A DNA stretch of 45,041 bases from Zygnema cylindricum (GCA_037447655.1 JBBHKE010002701.1:9292-54332); one strand, 5' to 3'. Counted from the first letter of the stretch, positions 1 through 11,096 are shown. Notes: a model not told the origin generated them from the letters alone. Numbers and translations: made by a program.

Positions 1-15
1 TTTGGATGCTATTAT

Positions 16-18
<3 letters not shown>

Positions 19-66
<48 letters not shown>
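19..66. repeat. (AT)n microsatellite
   Basis: This is an uninterrupted run of AT dinucleotides of about 48 bases. It is a simple repeat with no sign of function. Confidence 0.97.
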
Positions 67-71
<5 letters not shown>

Positions 72-732
72 GTATGAAGTCGGAATTGTTTATTAGGGTT
101 TAGCCTAACATCTGGACGGCCCTATCGATTGCTATTTTCACTCGGCGTAAGTTCACAACCGCAGGAAAAAATTGCGTGGTTGGTGATTCTCTTTCACAAC
201 TCAATGCTGCAGTAGTCAACGGATTGGTCGCAAACCTTTGTCACATATATACATAGTTGTTCAAATCGCGCGATTTTTTCCTTTTTTCCGATTGAAACGT
301 ATAATTCGTGACTTTTGAAAAAATCGTAAAAAATCGTCTCCTGTAAACTGAAACTGGAAATTTACGGAAACATGTAAACAAATTACTGTAATTGCACATT
401 TTTTTACGGATATGTACGGAATAAAACGGGAAATATGCGTCGTACTTATTGGTACTTTCTGTTCAGTGAACTGAATAGGAATACCACGGAAGTTGTACGT
501 TATATAATCGAAAATGTACGGACATTTTCGAAAAGAGACGTTGTACGCCACAATAATTTCACACGTTCAGTTTGAAATTTGTACGGGCGTCTTTTTCATT
601 TTTTTTTTAAAGAAGACGCCATGGAAAATTGAAAACGAAACTGCGAGGAAGCTGCTTCCACATATCCTACCCTCCTCCCTCCGAAGCTTTTTACTATCCT
701 CGCCTCCAAACTTCGACAAAAGCAATCATGCA

Positions 733-787
733 CAGAAATCGTGCAAATTTTTATGTCGTGCAAATTTCTATGTCGTGCAAATTGTTG
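733..787. repeat. 20-bp tandem repeat, about 2.5 copies
   Basis: A unit of the form tcgtgcaaatttytatg repeats with a period of about 20 bases. It is a local duplication without coding potential. Confidence 0.85.
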
Positions 788-844
788 AATGTGAAAAATG
801 TCATTTTTTCTTGGTCTGTATTTTATTTTTTTGGAGTAATGCGT

Positions 845-948
845 TGTCTGCGAGATAGAGAAAGAAGGCAGACAGAAGGCAGCCATGTCTGTGCGCTGTC
901 TGCGAGATAGAGAAAGAAGGCAGACAAAAGGCGGCCGTGTTTGTCTGC
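845..948. repeat. 52-bp tandem duplication
   Basis: Two adjacent units (845-896 and 897-948) begin tgtctgcgagatagagaaag and differ at only a few sites. This is a recent tandem duplication. A third partial echo (gtctgcc) follows at the end. Confidence 0.9.
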
Positions 949-1589
949 CAGATAGGCTCGGACAGAAGACATTTCATAAAATTTTACCTCCGTGGCATTC
1001 GAAACCGGGTACGTAGAGTTCGTAGCACATAGCATGATGATCGACTGGACTACCATTGGTGAAAAAATTCCAATGCAGAGAGTGTGATAAAAATATAAAT
1101 ACCTTATTGTTTTACCGCTCATTTAACAGTAAAAACTTGCAAACGCGTTATATGTAATAGTTTTTGCTTTATGTACGGAATAGCCGGAAGGAAATTCATT
1201 AACGATTTTTGCGATTTGATGGGTTCAATGCGTTTGCTACGTATAATTCGTCACGTACGGTACGTTCGCACTAATCGCCGTGAACAACTATGACCAAAAC
1301 AATCACTGTCATGATCAATCCCCTAATATATAATACAGTACACAAATAGGATATACAGTACAGTGCGGTAATGTGATACCGTAACTGTAACTCGAATGGA
1401 TACCGCTTCACACCAAATTGACCGTACGATAACCGTACTGATTCACTATCTTTCGTACTATATTTTGGCGTTTTGTTCCAGGAAACTTTCTGCACTTTTT
1501 ATCAAAAACGGAACTTTATCAGTTAATCTTTATCAAACCTAATCCGAATCCACACTAATTTGTGTGCGTAACGTGACATTAGATCCATT

Positions 1590-2201
1590 TCCACCCAAGG
1601 TTTTCCATTTTCTCTCTCTCTTTCCCTCTAACCCTAATTGCAGCCCCAAACCTTGTTGGGTTTCATTCCAGGGTTCAGAAAATTTGAGCCATGTCGACCT
1701 CCTCTCTCTCTCTCTCTCCGAACCGAAAGAGCCCCTCCCTTCCCTCCCTTTGCCTGGCTGGTCATCAGATCGTCACCTTCTGTCCATCTTTTCGTTTTGA
1801 TGTCTGTTTGACCCCTGTTTCTGTTCTCTTCTTCTTCTTCTCTTCTCTCCTCCCTTTCTTTTGATTTCTGACCATTTGCTGCTTGTCGTGATTAGACCGA
1901 AAGATAGAGGAGGGGGAGGGAGGGAGGGAGAGGGAGGGGGGGAGAGGGAGGGCGAGAGGGAGAGATGAGAGGGTGAAGGAGAGAGAGGGAGAGATAGGGA
2001 GAGGGAGAGGGAGGAAGAGGGAGAGGTAAAGTTAGAGGGAGCGGTAGGGTTGGAGAGGCGGTAGAGGTAGAGGGAGAGAGAGAGGTGGAGAGGTAGAGAT
2101 ATAGGGAAAGGTTGAGAAAGTGAGAGGGAGTGGTATGGAATTTGTGGTTTAATCGGTATAAAAACACAGTTACCTCCTACAAATATTTTAGTGTGCACTA
2201 A

Positions 2202-2260
<59 letters not shown>

Positions 2261-2317
2261 CTCTTTCCCTTCCCCTTCCCTCTCCCTCTCTCCCTTTTCC
2301 TCTCTCCCTCTCTCTCT
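1590..2317 (+). promoter_or_regulatory. upstream/5' leader region of the CPP1-like gene
   Basis: A telo-box-like motif (aaccctaatt) lies at 1630-1639 in a pyrimidine-rich setting typical of plant leaders. An ATG at 1691 opens a serine-rich frame that could be an alternative first exon. None of the GT donors I checked after it gives the phase needed to enter the exon at 2359, so I prefer the ATG at 2318. The transcript start is not visible from sequence. The region also holds the purine and CT tracts listed separately. Confidence 0.35.
1903..2135. repeat. purine (GGGA/GAGA) tract
   Basis: About 230 bases are almost wholly G and A on the plus strand, mostly variants of agggag and gagaga. The sequence switches to a pure CT tract within 70 bases, so the strand bias flips sharply. 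Open frames read from it are low-complexity artefacts. Confidence 0.9.
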
Positions 2318-2341
2318 ATGGCTCCCTCTCCCTCTCTCTCT
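2203..2341. repeat. (CT)n tract running into the first coding exon
   Basis: A long CT microsatellite is followed by irregular CT-rich sequence. It continues through the predicted start codon at 2318 and ends at a run of 15 cytosines. Confidence 0.92.
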
Positions 2342-2574
2342 CCCCCCCCCCCCCCCAGGAGCGGGAGAGTGGTGAAATGCTCGGCTTCCGGAGCCTCGGC
2401 CGGAGCGTTTCCGGGAGAGGAGGGACCCCTATATGGTGTGGATATACCCTATTTTTCCCTAGGGTTTTATTTTGTTTGTTTTCTTTTCTTTTTCTCATGT
2501 ATTAATGAGATTAATTGAGAAACATAAGTAAATAATCCTATGGATGTGAAATAAATATATGGGAGTAAATAAAT

Positions 2575-2642
<68 letters not shown>

Positions 2643-2837
2643 ATTTTGCATCAGTGGATCTGTTGGTGGTGGACCCCATTTATGCCCTTTCAGGATTTAT
2701 TTTTATAGATATGTATATTTGAAATTTATGTAATTATGTACTTGTTCATACAATCCTGTGAGCACGTATAAATGAGGTCCATCCACACCAACCAGATTCT
2801 AAAAACTGATAATATATATATGAACATTGTATGCATG

Positions 2838-2905
<68 letters not shown>

Positions 2906-3053
2906 TCCTCCCTCTTTCTCTCGCCCCTCTCTCTTTCTCCTTCTCTTTTTTCTTTCTCGCCCCTCTCTCTCTCTCTCTCCCTCTCTCTCTCTTTCTCTTT
3001 CCTCCCTCTTTCCTCTCGCCCCTCTCTCTTTCTCCTCTTTTTTCTTTCTCGGC

Positions 3054-3086
<33 letters not shown>

Positions 3087-5341
3087 GTGTGTGTGTGTAT
3101 GTATATTTATGTGTAACTATTATCATAGTTTGTGTGAATCTTCTCCTTCGTTGCTAATCTTATTATTAGCATTTTTTTTTCCTTTTTTTTCCTTTTTTTT
3201 CTATCATATTATCTATTTTTTTTATATTTAGATTTGATACATATTGATTATTTTTGCTGTCTATTTTTGTTCGTTTTTTTGTTTGTTATTTTTTTTTTCT
3301 TTTTTTTTTCTGAAGGTATTGGGGGTGAGCGAATTAAAAGGATTTGATGCGGCGATGGTTGCCCATCGAAAAAAAAAAAAAGTAGCGGACAAAAAAGGGG
3401 ATAAAGAGGCTATGGATAAAGTAAGAAAAATAGAAAATCCCTCTTTTTTTCCTTTGACCTTTTCCTTTTTTAAATTTTTGAGGGCAATTTTTTGGTTTTT
3501 AAGTCTATAGATTTGCATAAATTATTAACCAAACGAATGAAAACAAAGGGAAAACTCAAGAAATTTGTTAATATGTTTATTTTATTTAATGATTAAATAA
3601 AAACATTATTTTTATTGTTTTTTATATTTTGTCGTTTAAGTAGCTGGAAAAAATCCAGAAACCTTTTAAGGTCTCTTTTAAAGTTAACAAATAAAAATTA
3701 GTAATTAATAATTAATAAATAAATATTTATGAATAAATTTAAAATTAGTGATTTCTGGTTTTTTAATACCCAAAAAAAAAAACTTTCGCAGAAGTTTCTG
3801 AAGTTCTCTTCTAAATTAAATCAGTGAGGAATATTTTAATGAAAATAAGAAATATAATAATAGAATACGTAAACAAAGATATTAACGAGAAAGAAATGAA
3901 AAATAAAATATTGTTTGGATTTTTTTGGTCATCGAATTGAAATCTCCGATTGGGGACGAGTTTGATTTCATTTTAAAAAGGAAACTGAAATTAGATTTAA
4001 AATTGAACTCCCAATCTCATTTTGTTTTTTTTTTTTACATATTAAAAAAAAAAAAACTCTTCTCTTTTTATTCTAAAGTAGATTCCGATCTTTAAAAATC
4101 AAATTTGTAATCTCATTTATGGAAATCAAAATATTAATAACTCTTTTTTCTTGTTTTTTTTTTTTTTGTTTTTTCCTGTCGACTCTAATCTCATTTTACA
4201 GTGTTATTTTGTCACACTTTCAATTTTTATTTATTTATTTATTTGTTTTCTTTTTAATACAGTATGACAGAGCATACAACAAAATAATGATGCGACAACT
4301 CGATATGAGGCGAAGGGGAATTTCTGTGGGGGCTCTGGAGGTAGTTTTTTTTTTTTTGGGGTTTTTCATTGTTTGTTTTGGGTTTCTAGGTAATTTTTTT
4401 TTTCTGTTTGGTTTTTGAACGGTTTTTTAGCATTTTTAAAGTGGTTTTTTGGGTTTATTGCTGGGTTTTTTAGGTTTTTTTCAGGGTCTTTTGGAGGGAA
4501 ATGTGGTCGGTTTTTATGGGTTTTGGGTTTTTTTTATCATTGATATTTTTTTTCGCTTTTCTTTTTTTTTTCTTCTTATTTGTTATCAATGACTTTTTTT
4601 TCTTCTCTCTTTCATATCATTTCTATGTGCGGTGTGTGTTTTTTTTCTTATTAAGTATAAATATTTATTCATTAACATTCGCTCATTGTTTTTTCTTTAG
4701 GTCTCGAAGGAAATCAAATACGCCGACAAACGATCCATTTTTCCGTGGCTTCCTCGGTATCTTTTTTTCCCTAACCTCCTTCCCCCCCAAAAAAATTGAA
4801 AAGAACCTATAAAAAAAAAACGGAAAAAAAAAACGTGGAAGTTCAATTTTTTTAGAGTATTTTTGCACCCTAAATTTGATATTTTATTTAATTAAATGGG
4901 ATACAAATGGGGTGTAAAATGCAGATATTCTCCCGTGGGCCAAAAAGACCTCCTAATAAATTTGGCAATTTCGGGAACCTTCGTAGGTTTGCCTCCTTAC
5001 TTTTTTTCATTTTTTTTAATTATTATTTATATCTGTTTTTTCATTTTTTTTTTTTTTAATTGTTTTTCAAAACATTTATTTTTCAATTAGTTCATTTTGT
5101 TTGATTAGTTTATCTATTAAGTTATTATCAATTTTTTACCAATTAGTGATGTACTAATTGATTTTTTTTAGTTAATTAGTTAATTATAATTACTTTTTTG
5201 AAGAAGGGGGTTCAAGCATTTTGTTTTTTCCCTCTTTCCTTTTCAATTTGTAGTGGTTGTGTTCAACGTTTCTCTCTTTCTCTCTCTCTCTCTCTCATTC
5301 TCTCTCTCTCTCATACACACTCATTCTCTCTCTCTCACACA

Positions 5342-5399
<58 letters not shown>

Positions 5400-8300
5400 A
5401 CTCTGTCTCTCTCTTTCTCTCACTCTCCCTCTCCCCCTCCCTCTTTTCTTTTATTCTTTTGGCCATATGAATGGTGGCGGCTAAGTCTCTCTTTTGGAGA
5501 GACTTTTTTCCCTCTCTCTCCCGCCCCTCTCCCTCTCTCTCCCCATCTCCTTCTTTTCCTTTATTTTATAGGCTCTATGGATCGTAGCGGCTAAAAGCTT
5601 TAGAGTGGAGGCCTCTCCAGTTTTTAATTTTTTCTCCCCTCTCCCTTCTGCCTCTCTCTCTCTCCCTCTCTCTTTCTAGGCCCTATGGATCGCTGCGGCT
5701 AAGGCCCTAGAGTGGAGGGCCTCTCCAGTTTCTCATTTTCTCGTACATTTTTCGTACTTTTCTGAAACTCAAGGGACTGGCAGTAGCGCCGCCCAGGTTG
5801 GAGGAGGTAAGAGATTTTTTTTTATTTTGCAGGGGGAAGAGAGGGAGGGAGAGAGAGAGGGGAGAGGAGGAGAGGGAGAGAGGAGAAGGGACTCGCAAAA
5901 ACGCCTCCCAGATGCGAAGAGGTAAAAAAATTTTTTTTTTAGGGGGGAGAGAGAGGGAGACAGAGGAAGAGAAAGGGAGAGAGAGGCGAGAGAGAGGGAT
6001 GGTAGTCAGTTAAAGGGAGGGGACCTCGAAAAAGTCCTCCCTAAGTCGAAGAGGGGGAGAGAGAGGGAGCGAACGGGAGCAAGAGAGAGAGGGAGTGAGT
6101 GAAAGATAGAAGTGATTTGCAAAAAACGCCTCCCAGAGTCGAAGAGGTAAAAGACACAAATGTTTTTGGGGGGGAGAGAGGGAGAGAGAGGAGAGAAGGG
6201 AGAGGAGGGCGGTGGGGGGGGGGGGGGGTATATTGGATAGTAACTTTTAGCTCTATACTGTGGGAGAACAAGGTAGGACTTAGAATATGAGAAAGGACAA
6301 AAGTACAAGTACTTGGATGTACTATGGAAAAGAAAAGAGAGGAGAAGATTAAAAAAAAAAAAAAAAAAAGAATAAAAAGAAGGTTTAGGAACAAGAAGGT
6401 TCAGACTTGCTGCATCATTTGTGATCCTTGTCATTTTTCTTCTGTCAGAAAAACCGTTTTTATAAACTCGTTTAAAACCATTTAAACGTTGTTTTTTTCA
6501 AACTATTTTTGGTATTGTTGTGTATCGGCAAATTTCTTACTGCGATAAATTCGGTATTCCATATGTTGAATATCGAGTGGTAGTAGGGCCCGATTTATCG
6601 CTCCGGGCGAACAAACGACCTCACAAATTATCGCGATATATTTGGTGGGAGGCGGGTGTCCGTACAGCTTCAGGACAGAAAATAGCATGGAAAAGTAGTA
6701 CAGAAACTAGTGCAGAAAATAGGACGGAAAATGGTACAGAAAAATAATACAGGAAAATGGTACAGAAAATAGCATAAAAAATAGTACGGAAGAACCCTGA
6801 TAACTTATCACGATGTATCGTAATTTTATCGTGATATTAGCCTTCTCGATATGCCACACTATGTGGACGATATTTTTGATTATCAGTAGGTCAAAAAAGG
6901 TACATGTCGAATATCGGCAAGAGGCTCTCGATATCCACACTAATTTTGGTAGAGGATTTGCTTGAGGACTATTGGGCATAGGAACTTGGAGAGGAACAGC
7001 CAGGGAGGGAGGGCGGTGGGGAAGGAGGAGGGGGGTGGGGAAGGAGAAGGGAGGGGGGTGGGGAAGGAGAAGGGAGGGGGGTGGGGAAGGAGAAGGGAGG
7101 GGGGTGGGGAAGATGAGGGAAGGGGGGTGGGGAAGGATGAGGGAGGGGGGTGGGGAAGGATGAGGGAAGGGGGTAGGGAAGGAGAAGGGGAGGGGGGTGG
7201 GGAAGGATGAGGGAGGGGCGTTGGGGAAGGAAAAGGGAAGGGGGGTAGGGAAGGAGAAGGGAGGGGGTGAGGGAGAGAGAGGGGAAGAGAGAGGGCGAGA
7301 GAGAGGGGGGAGAGATGGATAGATAGATCGATAGATAGATCGATAGATAGATAAATGTCTAGGATAGAGACGGCCAGAGAGGGAGGGGGGTGGGGAAGGA
7401 ATATGGAGGGGGTGAGGGGGAGAGAGAGGGGGATGGGGAAGGAGGAGAGAGTGGGAGAGAAAAGGAGGGTAGAGGGAAAGAAGAGGGGGAGGGGGTGCGG
7501 AAGAGAGAGGGAGAGGGAAGCGGGAGGGGGTGTGGAAGGGGGAGAAAGGAAGAGAGAGAGGGAAGAGAAAGAGGGGGAGAGGGAGAGTTGCCCTTTTTGT
7601 TTACGTTTTCGTTTTTTTTTTTTTTTTTTTTGCCCAGGAGAAAACCGGAGTGGAAAAGACGAACAAAACCGCGGAATTCTTTTGCGCTCCATGGGCCTTG
7701 TTTTCGGGAGTGTGGGGGTCGCCTCTCTGGTATTATATTATTTATTTATTTGTTATATTTATTTATTTGTTATATTTATTTACTTTTTATTTATTTATTT
7801 TGTTTATTTATTTATTTACTTTTTTTATTTTTTTATTTCATTTATTTTATTTGTTTTTTTTTTTTTTTTTTTTTTTTTTTGGTTTGTTTCATGTTGTTTG
7901 TTTTATTTATTTACCATTTTTTTTTTTTTTTATTTATTTTATTTATTTATTCCATTTTTTTTATTTGTTTTCTTTATTTTATTTGTTTTATATGTTTTAT
8001 TTGTTTTTTTATTTTCTTTATTTAATTTTTTTTTACAGGGATATTCCGTAGTAGTAAGGGTATTTTTGGCGATGGGGTCCTACCCCCTTTTTGTCGCCAC
8101 AGGACAGGTAAGCCCTTTCTAGGGGTTTTCTAGGGGGATTTGGGGTTCCTCTCTCTCTCTCTCTCTCGCTCTCTCTCCCTCTCCCTCCCTCTCTCTCTTG
8201 CTCTCCTCCTATCTCTCCCTCCCTCTCTCTTGTTCCCCCCCCTCGTGTCTCTTTCCTCCCTCTATTCCTCTCCCCCTCTTTTTCGTCGTGGACTCGTTTT

Positions 8301-8747
8301 TCTTCCTTTACTTTCCTCTCTCTCTCTCTCCCGTTCTTCCTCTCCTTCTCCCTCTTCCTCACTCCCCTCCCTCCCCTCCCCTCCCTCCTTCCCTCCCTCC
8401 CTCCCTCCCTCCCTCCCCCCTTTTTTGCTCGAGTCAAATGCATATCGCTTTCTCTCTCCCTCCCCTCCCCCTCTCGCGCTTTCTCTCCCTTCCCCTCCAA
8501 TTTTCTTTCCTTCGTCTATTTTTGCCTCTTTTTTTTTCATCCTTTGTAATTTTTTTTCCTATAATTCCTTTCTCATTTTTTGTTTTCCTTTCATTTTTTA
8601 TCCTTTGTCGTTTTTTAATTCTTGCTTTCTTCTATCCTTATGTCCATTTTTTTCCCTTTCCAATTTTTTTTTTTTTTGAAACAGGAACTTTTTGTGACGG
8701 TTTTCACCGCCCTCGCTTTGTTCATTATTGCCACTTATTACCGTTAA
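2318..8747 (+). CDS. plastid CPP1-like (DUF3353) membrane protein, 9 coding exons, 255 aa
   Basis: Exons are 2318-2437, 3316-3420, 4263-4340, 4701-4756, 4925-4982, 5680-5806, 7638-7729, 8039-8107 and 8685-8747. All introns are GT-AG, phases agree at every junction, and the total is 768 nt including TAA. The family is related to the chaperone-like protein of POR1: a J-like helical region lacking the HPD motif, followed by membrane helices, in plastid membranes. Residues 1-35 look like a transit peptide (Met-Ala start, rich in Ser/Pro, then RVVKCSAS). The J-like part is about 41-105 (VLGVS, then YDRAYNKIMMRQL). VSKEIKYADKRSIFPWLPR follows at 102-120. Membrane segments are near 129-146, 200-218 and 236-252, with a weaker one near 154-166. 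The C-terminus ELFVTVFTALALFIIATYYR is family-like. The start is the least certain part. Family assignment rests on recalled similarity to plant DUF3353 proteins; the exact biochemical role is not known to me. Confidence 0.85.
2580..2632. repeat. (AT)n microsatellite in intron 1
   Basis: About 26 AT dinucleotides are followed by a short GT run. Confidence 0.97.
2839..3100. repeat. CT-rich tract in intron 1
   Basis: A pure (CT)n block is followed by two near-identical irregular CT segments, each containing variants of ctcgcccctctctctttctcc (about 2915-2975 and 3000-3055). The tract ends in a short GT run. It is a degenerate tandem duplication within a microsatellite. Confidence 0.9.
5275..5450. 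repeat. CT-rich tract with CACA interruptions, intron 5
   Basis: This CT microsatellite is broken by two copies of a segment containing cacactcattctctctctc. It is part of the run of pyrimidine tracts that precede exon 6 and its duplicated 5' ends. Confidence 0.9.
5461..5650 (+). repeat. two degenerate copies of the 5' end of exon 6
   Basis: The first part of exon 6 (5679-5745, starting ggccctatggatcgctgcgg) is echoed twice upstream. A weak copy lies at 5461-5510 and a close copy at 5570-5635, the latter with its own AG acceptor at 5570-5571. Each copy sits just downstream of a CT tract. The close copy lacks one base relative to the exon, so using its acceptor would shift the frame. They look like decoy or relic exon starts made by local duplication. 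Confidence 0.75.
5885..6165 (+). repeat. three degenerate copies of the 3' end of exon 6 with its donor
   Basis: The end of exon 6 and its donor (about 5771-5815, ggaggaggtaaga at the junction) recur downstream at 5885-5935, 6019-6056 and 6112-6160. These copies have the form cgcctcccagatgcgaagag. The first and third keep a gaggta donor-like site; the middle one has lost it. GA-rich tracts separate the copies. None is needed for the phase-consistent gene model. Confidence 0.7.
6512..6955. mobile_element. MITE-like dispersed repeat in intron 6
   Basis: The segment begins ttgttgtgtatcggcaaat and ends near tctcgatatccacactaat, which read as loose inverted ends. It contains tcgcgata palindromes and a run of degenerate 15-16-bp units of the form acagaaaatagtacgg (6670-6790). 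Similar ends occur near 10200-10258 and 15540-15590. I infer a non-autonomous element family; no transposase is present. Confidence 0.45.
7013..7268 (+). repeat. G-rich minisatellite, ~23-bp unit, about 11 copies
   Basis: Units are variants of ggggtggggaaggagaaggg. A further partial cluster appears at 7379-7410 after a second copy of a ggccag-agaggg lead-in. Every unit has several runs of three or more guanines on the coding strand, so the intron RNA and DNA could form G-quadruplexes. Confidence 0.92.
7314..7352. repeat. (GATA/GATC)n microsatellite
   Basis: Tetranucleotide units gata and gatc alternate for about 39 bases inside intron 6. Confidence 0.95.
7736..8034. repeat. TTTA/poly-T tract, intron 7
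   Basis: Nearly the whole intron between exons 7 and 8 is tttattta-type repeat with poly-T blocks, ending in a ttttacag acceptor. Confidence 0.9.
8141..8430. repeat. CT and CCCT tract, intron 8
   Basis: A (CT)n run changes to (CCCT)n units around 8355-8415. Long open frames here are low-complexity artefacts. Confidence 0.9.
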
Positions 8748-9500
8748 AAGACAAAAATGTACCAGTAAAAGACAATCGTTTGTCGTTCGAGCGGAAGAAA
8801 AGACAAAAAAGGAAGCTGTGTCAAAGTACGAGACGAGATGGAACAAAATGGGAAAAAAAACTTTTCGCTAATTTTTTGCACTAAAAGACAAAATCGTGGG
8901 TCATTTAACTGAAGAAAAGACAATAAAAGGAAAGAAAAGACTGAAGACAAGAAAATCTTGAGAAAAAGAAAAAAAAACGTGCCGAACTTTGCTTTTATTT
9001 AGATTATTTTTAAAGATAATATTACGGATTTTAGCGCCTTTTTTAAAGTTTTTTTTTTAATCTTTTTTAATTTTGGAAAATGTTCTTTATTTGTTTTGTG
9101 GTTTTTCTAGGGTTTTTTTTGGGGGGAATTTCCCGGCGTTTTTGAAAGCAAATTCTGTTCGAGTTGTGGTACAATCTCTATATGGATGTTTATTTTTCTT
9201 TCTTTTTTTGGTATTTTCTACATTTTGAGCTAATTGCAAAATTAATCAATGACTTTCAGGAGGCATGGCAGTAAGGTTTTTTCGCAAGTTTTTCTCGTAA
9301 TTTTTTTTTTTGTATTCAATCACAAGATACCTTTAATTGTGTGGTAAAAAAAATGTTTCGAAATAAGTATTCATTTTTAACTAAAACAATTATTTTTTGC
9401 CTTTGAAGCCGTGAAGCGCGTGTATAACTATTACTCTGCAAAACGTTCGCAAAAACAACTTAAATACAAGGTCTCGTGTATTGGGTAGTTTTTTTTTTTG
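8748..9500. other. 3' flank of the CPP1-like gene
   Basis: After the TAA at 8745-8747 the sequence is A- and T-rich. It has repeated agacaa motifs (8748-8945) that could belong to the 3' UTR. I see no clear canonical AATAAA close to the stop and no other gene. Confidence 0.4.
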
Positions 9501-9519
9501 CGATAAATTCGATAAACAA

Positions 9520-9760
9520 TATTATTATATTATCATATTATCGTAGTATTTCATCATTGCCTTATTATATGATTATGTTATTATATTTTTAACTATTATA
9601 TTATTACCTTATTATAATATTATATTATCATGTTATTATATTATTATAGAATTATAGTATATTATACTTTTATATTAGTATATTATTATTATATTATTAT
9701 ATTATTATATTATCATATTATCATATTATTATTTTATTATGTCACCATATCATTATATCA
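9520..9760. repeat. (ATT)n-type degenerate microsatellite
   Basis: About 240 bases of ttattatatt and ttatcata variants form a low-complexity AT block. Confidence 0.9.
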
Positions 9761-9771
9761 TCGGTCATCGG

Positions 9772-9809
9772 ATGGCGATGGGTCTTTGATATGGCGATGG
9801 GTCTTTGAT
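9772..9809. repeat. 19-bp tandem duplication
   Basis: The unit atggcgatgggtctttgat occurs twice in direct succession, followed by a short AT run. Confidence 0.95.
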
Positions 9810-10258
9810 ATATATATATCACTTCGGGACCAACAAAAATTATTGTCGATAATATTAGGTTTGGGGAGTTGTCTGTACAACAGTACGGAATTATGGTATG
9901 GAAATAAAGTAAGAAATGAATGCAGGGAATGAGTACGAAGTTATCGCGATGGGAGGTGAGGGCACTTTTGAATTTTTTTCACAATCCATTCCGTACTACA
10001 GTATGTAGTTATTATCGATAGCTACTGGCCCGATATTCTTGAAAATTTATCGCGATAATACAATTTACTGGTATCAACACTATATTGTAACAGTTTCCAG
10101 TTTTGGCCATGTCACCCCTTTTGTACCCCTGGACTCAGATGGTTTACCGTCGAGCTTTTAGTTCAATCTGTTTTTTTTTTTATAATATGTTCATCATCAC
10201 CGGGTCAAAAAAAGGTACATAGCGGTTATCGGCAAATGGGTACCAACACACAACACTA
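9810..10258. repeat. dispersed repeat related to 6512-6955
   Basis: It shares tcgataat/tcgcgataa words and the end pattern ggtcaaaaaaaggtacat ... atcggcaaatgg ... caacactaat with the intron 6 repeat. The boundaries are not sharp. Confidence 0.35.
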
Positions 10259-11096
10259 ATATATGTAGATGTAACCTTCGGTTCCTCACAAAACCTCACA
10301 TATATCAAATATATATAAATATTTTTTCCAGTGATCCTACCATGAATACATTTTTCTTTTGAAATTGCAATTATTGTTTGATTCGTGATCCTTGTAATTA
10401 CAGAATAATGACAAATCATTTTTACTTCTCCACTAGTAGAAGTGACAAAAAATGAACCCTAGCAAAGTATTACGCTTTGTCTTTCACTCTTGCATCAGAA
10501 TTTACGGTCTAATCATCATAAAAGGTTTTATGTGACAAACACAGCGCCTTTAATCACTATTTGCGTTAATAACACCTATTCGATGTCAGTTTATCTCGCC
10601 CTCTGACCACATATTAGCGTTCATGATATTAATTGTTTTTTTCTCAACGACAATTGTTTAAACAATCAAAAAACCAACCATGCAATCAATATCCAAATTA
10701 CAATTAATAACATTAGTACAAACCCCACAATAATTAATTTCTTAACTCTAATAGCACTCACGGTACAACTGCACAAAAGTACTATTTAATAAACACTTCA
10801 GAGTCTCTTCAGAGAAAAAGGACGAAAATCGAGCAACAAGGGAAAAAGACAAAACCAGGACAAAAAGAAAAAAACAGGAAACAAAAACAATAAAAATACC
10901 AAAAAAAAAAAAAAAAGTCTCTAAGAGTTCAATAAAGGCATGTCAGACCCAACTCATCATAATCATCATAAAGAAAAAAGCATCTTAAAAAACCTAAACA
11001 TAAAAAAAAACCATCATCATCGAAAAGACCACGATCGAAAAAAACTTTTGAAAAAAAAAAACTCACGGCCGTAAAGCAATTCTTCTCCTTTCCCAC
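10259..11096. other. 3' flank of the cis-prenyltransferase gene
   Basis: The stretch is AT-rich with no convincing exon. Between about 10540 and 10775 it resembles 13320-13540 in intron 1 (shared words such as cgttattaa/gcgttaataac and ctcacggt/ttcacggt), suggesting a short shared repeat. The 3' UTR of the minus-strand gene should start just below 11097. Confidence 0.4.

Larger units (their letters stand above)
67..1560. other. gene-free stretch, rich in TACGG/GTACGG words
   Basis: No open frame here has the composition of a plant exon, and I recognise no family. The words tacgg and gtacgg recur many times (for example near 412, 520, 1174 and 1257). Two short tandem repeats lie inside and are listed separately. 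It is most likely intergenic, perhaps decayed transposon sequence. Confidence 0.5.

Noticed and set aside
1691-1801. Serine-rich frame from ATG 1691 as the true first exon of the CPP1-like gene
   Set aside because: None of the GT donors checked gives the phase required by the exon at 2359, while ATG 2318 reads straight into it. Kept only as an alternative.
6940-7692. 250-codon frame on the minus strand and similar Ser/Leu/Pro or Glu/Arg-rich frames at 1773-2198, 2746-3126 and 8033-8884
   Set aside because: They are products of long CT or GA tracts without stops; composition is pure low complexity.
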